Below, one piece after another: positions 61,096 through 64,000 of a DNA stretch of 64,000 nt. The notes beneath the pieces were generated by a model. The model had not been told where the DNA came from. It searched no databases and saw only the letters and a program-made list of their open reading frames with translations. Source of the DNA: Pterobdella sp. o SKG-2022 (Eukaryota; Annelida; Clitellata; Hirudinida; Piscicolidae); contig OZ038320.1 in NCBI GenBank assembly GCA_964035795.1, forward strand, positions 19,238,589 to 19,302,588. The letters are read 5' to 3'. The translations under genes and the position numbers were made by a program. Numbering within the stretch: the stretch's first letter is position 1; the number at the start of each line of letters is the position of its first letter.

Positions 61096-62490
61096 TTGGA
61101 TTTCATTAATTTTTTGCTGATCAACTGTAATTTTCTACAATCATTTTCTTATATTTATTCCATCAAACATGATATTATTGTACATATGTAATCTCGTAAA
61201 CTTTTCAGGATTTTTTGCATGAATTGCTTGTTTAGCACAATTTCAGTTTTGTCATTTTAATCAAGTTTCCAATTGGATTTAGTATTAAAATTGTATGCTT
61301 TGGTTTAATTATAGAAAAAAAATTTGTTTATTAATAGTTGCAAAAAGTGGAAAAAGCGTTAGTTTCATGAGCAGGTGTTTCCCATGTTTTGCATGATATA
61401 TAATTACATGGTAAAAACATGGTAATGAGAAAGTGGCGTTTTAGACGATCTGAGCGAGAAATTTTTAAATAATTCAAATAGAAGCTTTTACAAAAACAGT
61501 TATTGCGTTATAAAAGGTTTAATATATCACACTCCATTCGTTCTTAATGTATTTTATCTTAGATACCTCGTATATTTCAAGCAAATATGTTATCATACGG
61601 TAATACATTATGCCATAAAAATATGTATTTGCACTTACGAAATTAATGCAAAATGATACTGGTACACTTGAACTTTCTGCATCTACACACATCAAAACAA
61701 CATTAACTTGCACTCTATTTCCAATAGATTAGAAAACTTTATTCACTATTTTCTATAAGAAAATTCGTATTGCGTAAAAATTAATTTGAATATTCACTTT
61801 TTAAACGCTTAATTTAATTTTAAAAACGAAAAGTTTTTAACGTTCTGAATGTGATTACTCAGCCGTAAAAACTATTTTGAAGTTCTGACATGTTTATATA
61901 GAAATGAAACATAGTATATAAATTAAATAAATCGAATTTATTTCATATAAGTAACTAAATACTTTAAAATCTTTATCATGTATACAAGCTTTACGATATT
62001 TAAGAATAAATAATAAGATAAAATATGAACATTTGAGTAAACATCTTGAGGCTAGAGACAATAAAGCGATAAAGCGAAAATAGAGATATATAAGCGGCTC
62101 CGTACAGCCACTAAACGAATTCACTGAGCTCTTTAAACTTTGGGTTTATGTTGTTTTAATTTAAATGTAAAAAAATTTTCTTGAGAACACCAGATTTTGA
62201 AACAAAACGTCATGGGTAGTAATTTGTGTGAAGTGTTCAGAAACTTGATTGCTTTTCATAATGTTTAAGTTTCGTTTGTACTGAAACCAATTATCAGGTA
62301 TTAAAAATGTTTAAAGAAAAAAAAAACTCGCATTAAACTACAAACTTTCAACGACAAAATTAGTGGCAATTAATGTCATAAATATAACATGAGACAACTG
62401 ATGGATAGTGCATATTAATAACGAAACCAATAATCAATGATTGGTCAAATGTTTCCATGCTTAGATCATCTAATGATGGCTTAAAACAAA
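61096..62490. other. Intergenic, no gene recognised
   Basis: AT-rich. The minus-strand frames at 61519-61713 and 61894-62124 have no domain or splice support. Confidence 0.4.
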
Positions 62491-63736
62491 ATGTTTAGTT
62501 TTATTTGCTTCTTGTTGTTTTCCATAATATCTGAAAATACTGCCTACATCAAAATTCATCAGCTTAATGAAGGTATTAATGGAAATAATTTTTTGGACTT
62601 TTAATAAATAAAAAAAGTTTATAATAAATTTATTTAAGGAACTTTTTTAATTTTTAGAAATTCTAACAAAAATGAGTAATTTTGATTATTTAATTTAATT
62701 GTTAATGATAAATATTCAGAGCTTTTCTGCTAAGAGCAGGAATAAAGGAAATGTATATGAACATAATAAATTTACATTTAAATGGATTTCCTATAATAAA
62801 GGATAGAAAATCATCAGATTCGTAAAAGATTATTACTTTGTTGACAATGTTATCAACGTTTCTACCAAAATCCTTTTTATTGCCTGAATTTTATTTAGTA
62901 AATCTCCTAATTTTTTCATCTTTGATAGATTCCAGATTAGCATATTTTCGCCATTACTGTGAATAATTTTTCAATATTCCTATATCTTCACTAAGCATAA
63001 CAAACAAGTGTCCACTTAATATCTGCTATGATTCTAAACACAAATAAGCGTTATAAATAGCTTATTAATTAAGAATTACTTGCGTCTAATGTTTTTGAAT
63101 TTAAATAAGACAACCATGGCTTTTCTGTTTTATTCCAACCATGATTATATTAAATTTTTATGCATTTATAGTCATTTATTTGATATAAAAAAAATTTATT
63201 TTGAAAAACTGAATTTAAAAAATAAGAATAATAAAACAAGGTTTTTACAAATCGTCTTTCCTATACACATTATCGTGAAAAATAGTGAGATTTCTTTAAA
63301 AATTATAATTTTTATAAAAATTCAAGTTTCACTTATTCAGCACACAAATAAAAACAAACGATATCTCGTATTTTATTTATAGATAAGCATTAAATATTTA
63401 AAGCACTTATAACGCTGTTCGAATGCTTGTCAAGCTAAATGAGACAACATGAATATATTTAAATGAATGCTGAAGTCTGATGTAGATTGCACTCACATTT
63501 TAAACGTTTTTAAAACGAAAAAATTCAAATTGGGTTATATACAATATGAAGCACCGTTTGAAGTTAAATTCTTAGAAAAATATTGTTTAAAATATAAATT
63601 GAAGTTTTTGAATTCGATGTGTACAAGCATCCACTAAAGAAAGTTTTATTTGGAAGTTTATGATGACAAGGATTACTACAGGGTCAATAGAATTCAAATC
63701 AATACTTTTTGCTTGAGTCTTACATTTGATCTTGAG
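62491..63736 (+). CDS. Candidate 5' exons of a secreted or surface protein
   Basis: 62491-62572 encodes MFSFICFLLFSIISENTAYI and IKIHQLNE before a donor (gtatta): a classic signal peptide with a likely cleavage after residues 15-18. About 1.07 kb on, 63644-63736 (acceptor aaag, donor gttaac) encodes FYLEVYDDKDYYRVNRIQIN then TFCLSLTFDLE. The x-V-Y-D-D-D-x pattern in a beta-rich segment is seen in the C2-like MNNL module at the start of Delta/Jagged-type proteins, where IKIHQLNE could be the first strand. The intervening exon or exons were not found and the gene would run off the window, so the two pieces may be unrelated. Confidence 0.3.
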
Positions 63737-64000
63737 GTTAACTTGGCAATACATTTGCCTGCCAATAATTTATGTTTCTTTTGTTTTGAAACTACTTATA
63801 CACTTATCTTGCTTAATACCTTTCTAATTATTTTTGTAAATGTGCCGCATTACACGCTAGATTAACTTTATTCATTGCCTATATTACAATGATTCGAAAG
63901 TTAAAAAAAACTAATTTAACTAATTTATTACATACGAACCCTAAATCATTTAGAGTCTTTTAAAATGTTCAAAAATTTTTTCATATAGATCAAAACTACT
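63737..64000. other. Right edge, no gene recognised
   Basis: AT-rich flank, possibly an intron of the candidate gene above. Confidence 0.35.

Noticed and set aside
63080..63382. 100-residue plus-strand open frame
   Set aside because: Very AT-rich composition, no domain, no splice or conservation support.
1..64000. CRISPR arrays, bacterial operons, rRNA genes
   Set aside because: None seen; introns and protein families show that this is animal nuclear DNA.

Overview
The window is animal (metazoan) nuclear DNA. The genes are cut by spliceosomal introns with GT-AG ends, the base composition is strongly AT-rich, and the proteins are animal families (telomerase reverse transcriptase, the NOS1AP/capon adaptor, TBC1D23, an SLC7 cationic amino acid transporter). 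Many introns are only 50-90 nt and one is 35 nt. Together with the number of non-LTR and Penelope-like retroelements this would suit a compact-intron invertebrate such as a flatworm, but the phylum cannot be fixed from the sequence alone.

Layout. Positions 1-25 kb are mostly a graveyard of retroelements: about ten LINE fragments from several families, a Gypsy-type gag piece, tRNA-derived SINEs and fold-back elements. They surround one orphan open reading frame (1917-2717, minus) and one stray terminal exon of an amino acid transporter (16752-16888, plus). At 25.27-27.87 kb lies a complete three-exon SLC7-type transporter. At 28.66-29.25 kb three minus-strand exons appear to encode the end of an unrecognised membrane protein. 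At 31.18-32.37 kb is a complete 220-residue Fcf2/DNTTIP2-type ribosome-biogenesis gene in eight coding blocks (minus). At 33.61-43.48 kb is a complete seven-exon telomerase reverse transcriptase gene (minus), whose assembled frame gives 1131 residues. Its 6.2-kb last intron holds two broken Penelope-like elements and a LINE that carries a PHD finger. At 48.03-54.30 kb is a ten-exon NOS1AP/capon-like PTB adaptor (minus). Head to head with it, about 1 kb away, is a seventeen-exon TBC1D23 gene (55.30-61.03 kb, plus). The right end holds a possible signal-peptide exon and a second candidate exon of a gene that would continue beyond the window.

The host genes have no obvious joint pathway: rRNA processing (Fcf2), chromosome-end synthesis (TERT), PTB/NOS-linked signalling (NOS1AP), endosome-to-Golgi vesicle capture (TBC1D23) and amino acid uptake (SLC7). 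All exon joins given here were derived by hand from splice signals, reading phase and remembered family motifs. No database search, alignment program or RNA evidence was available.
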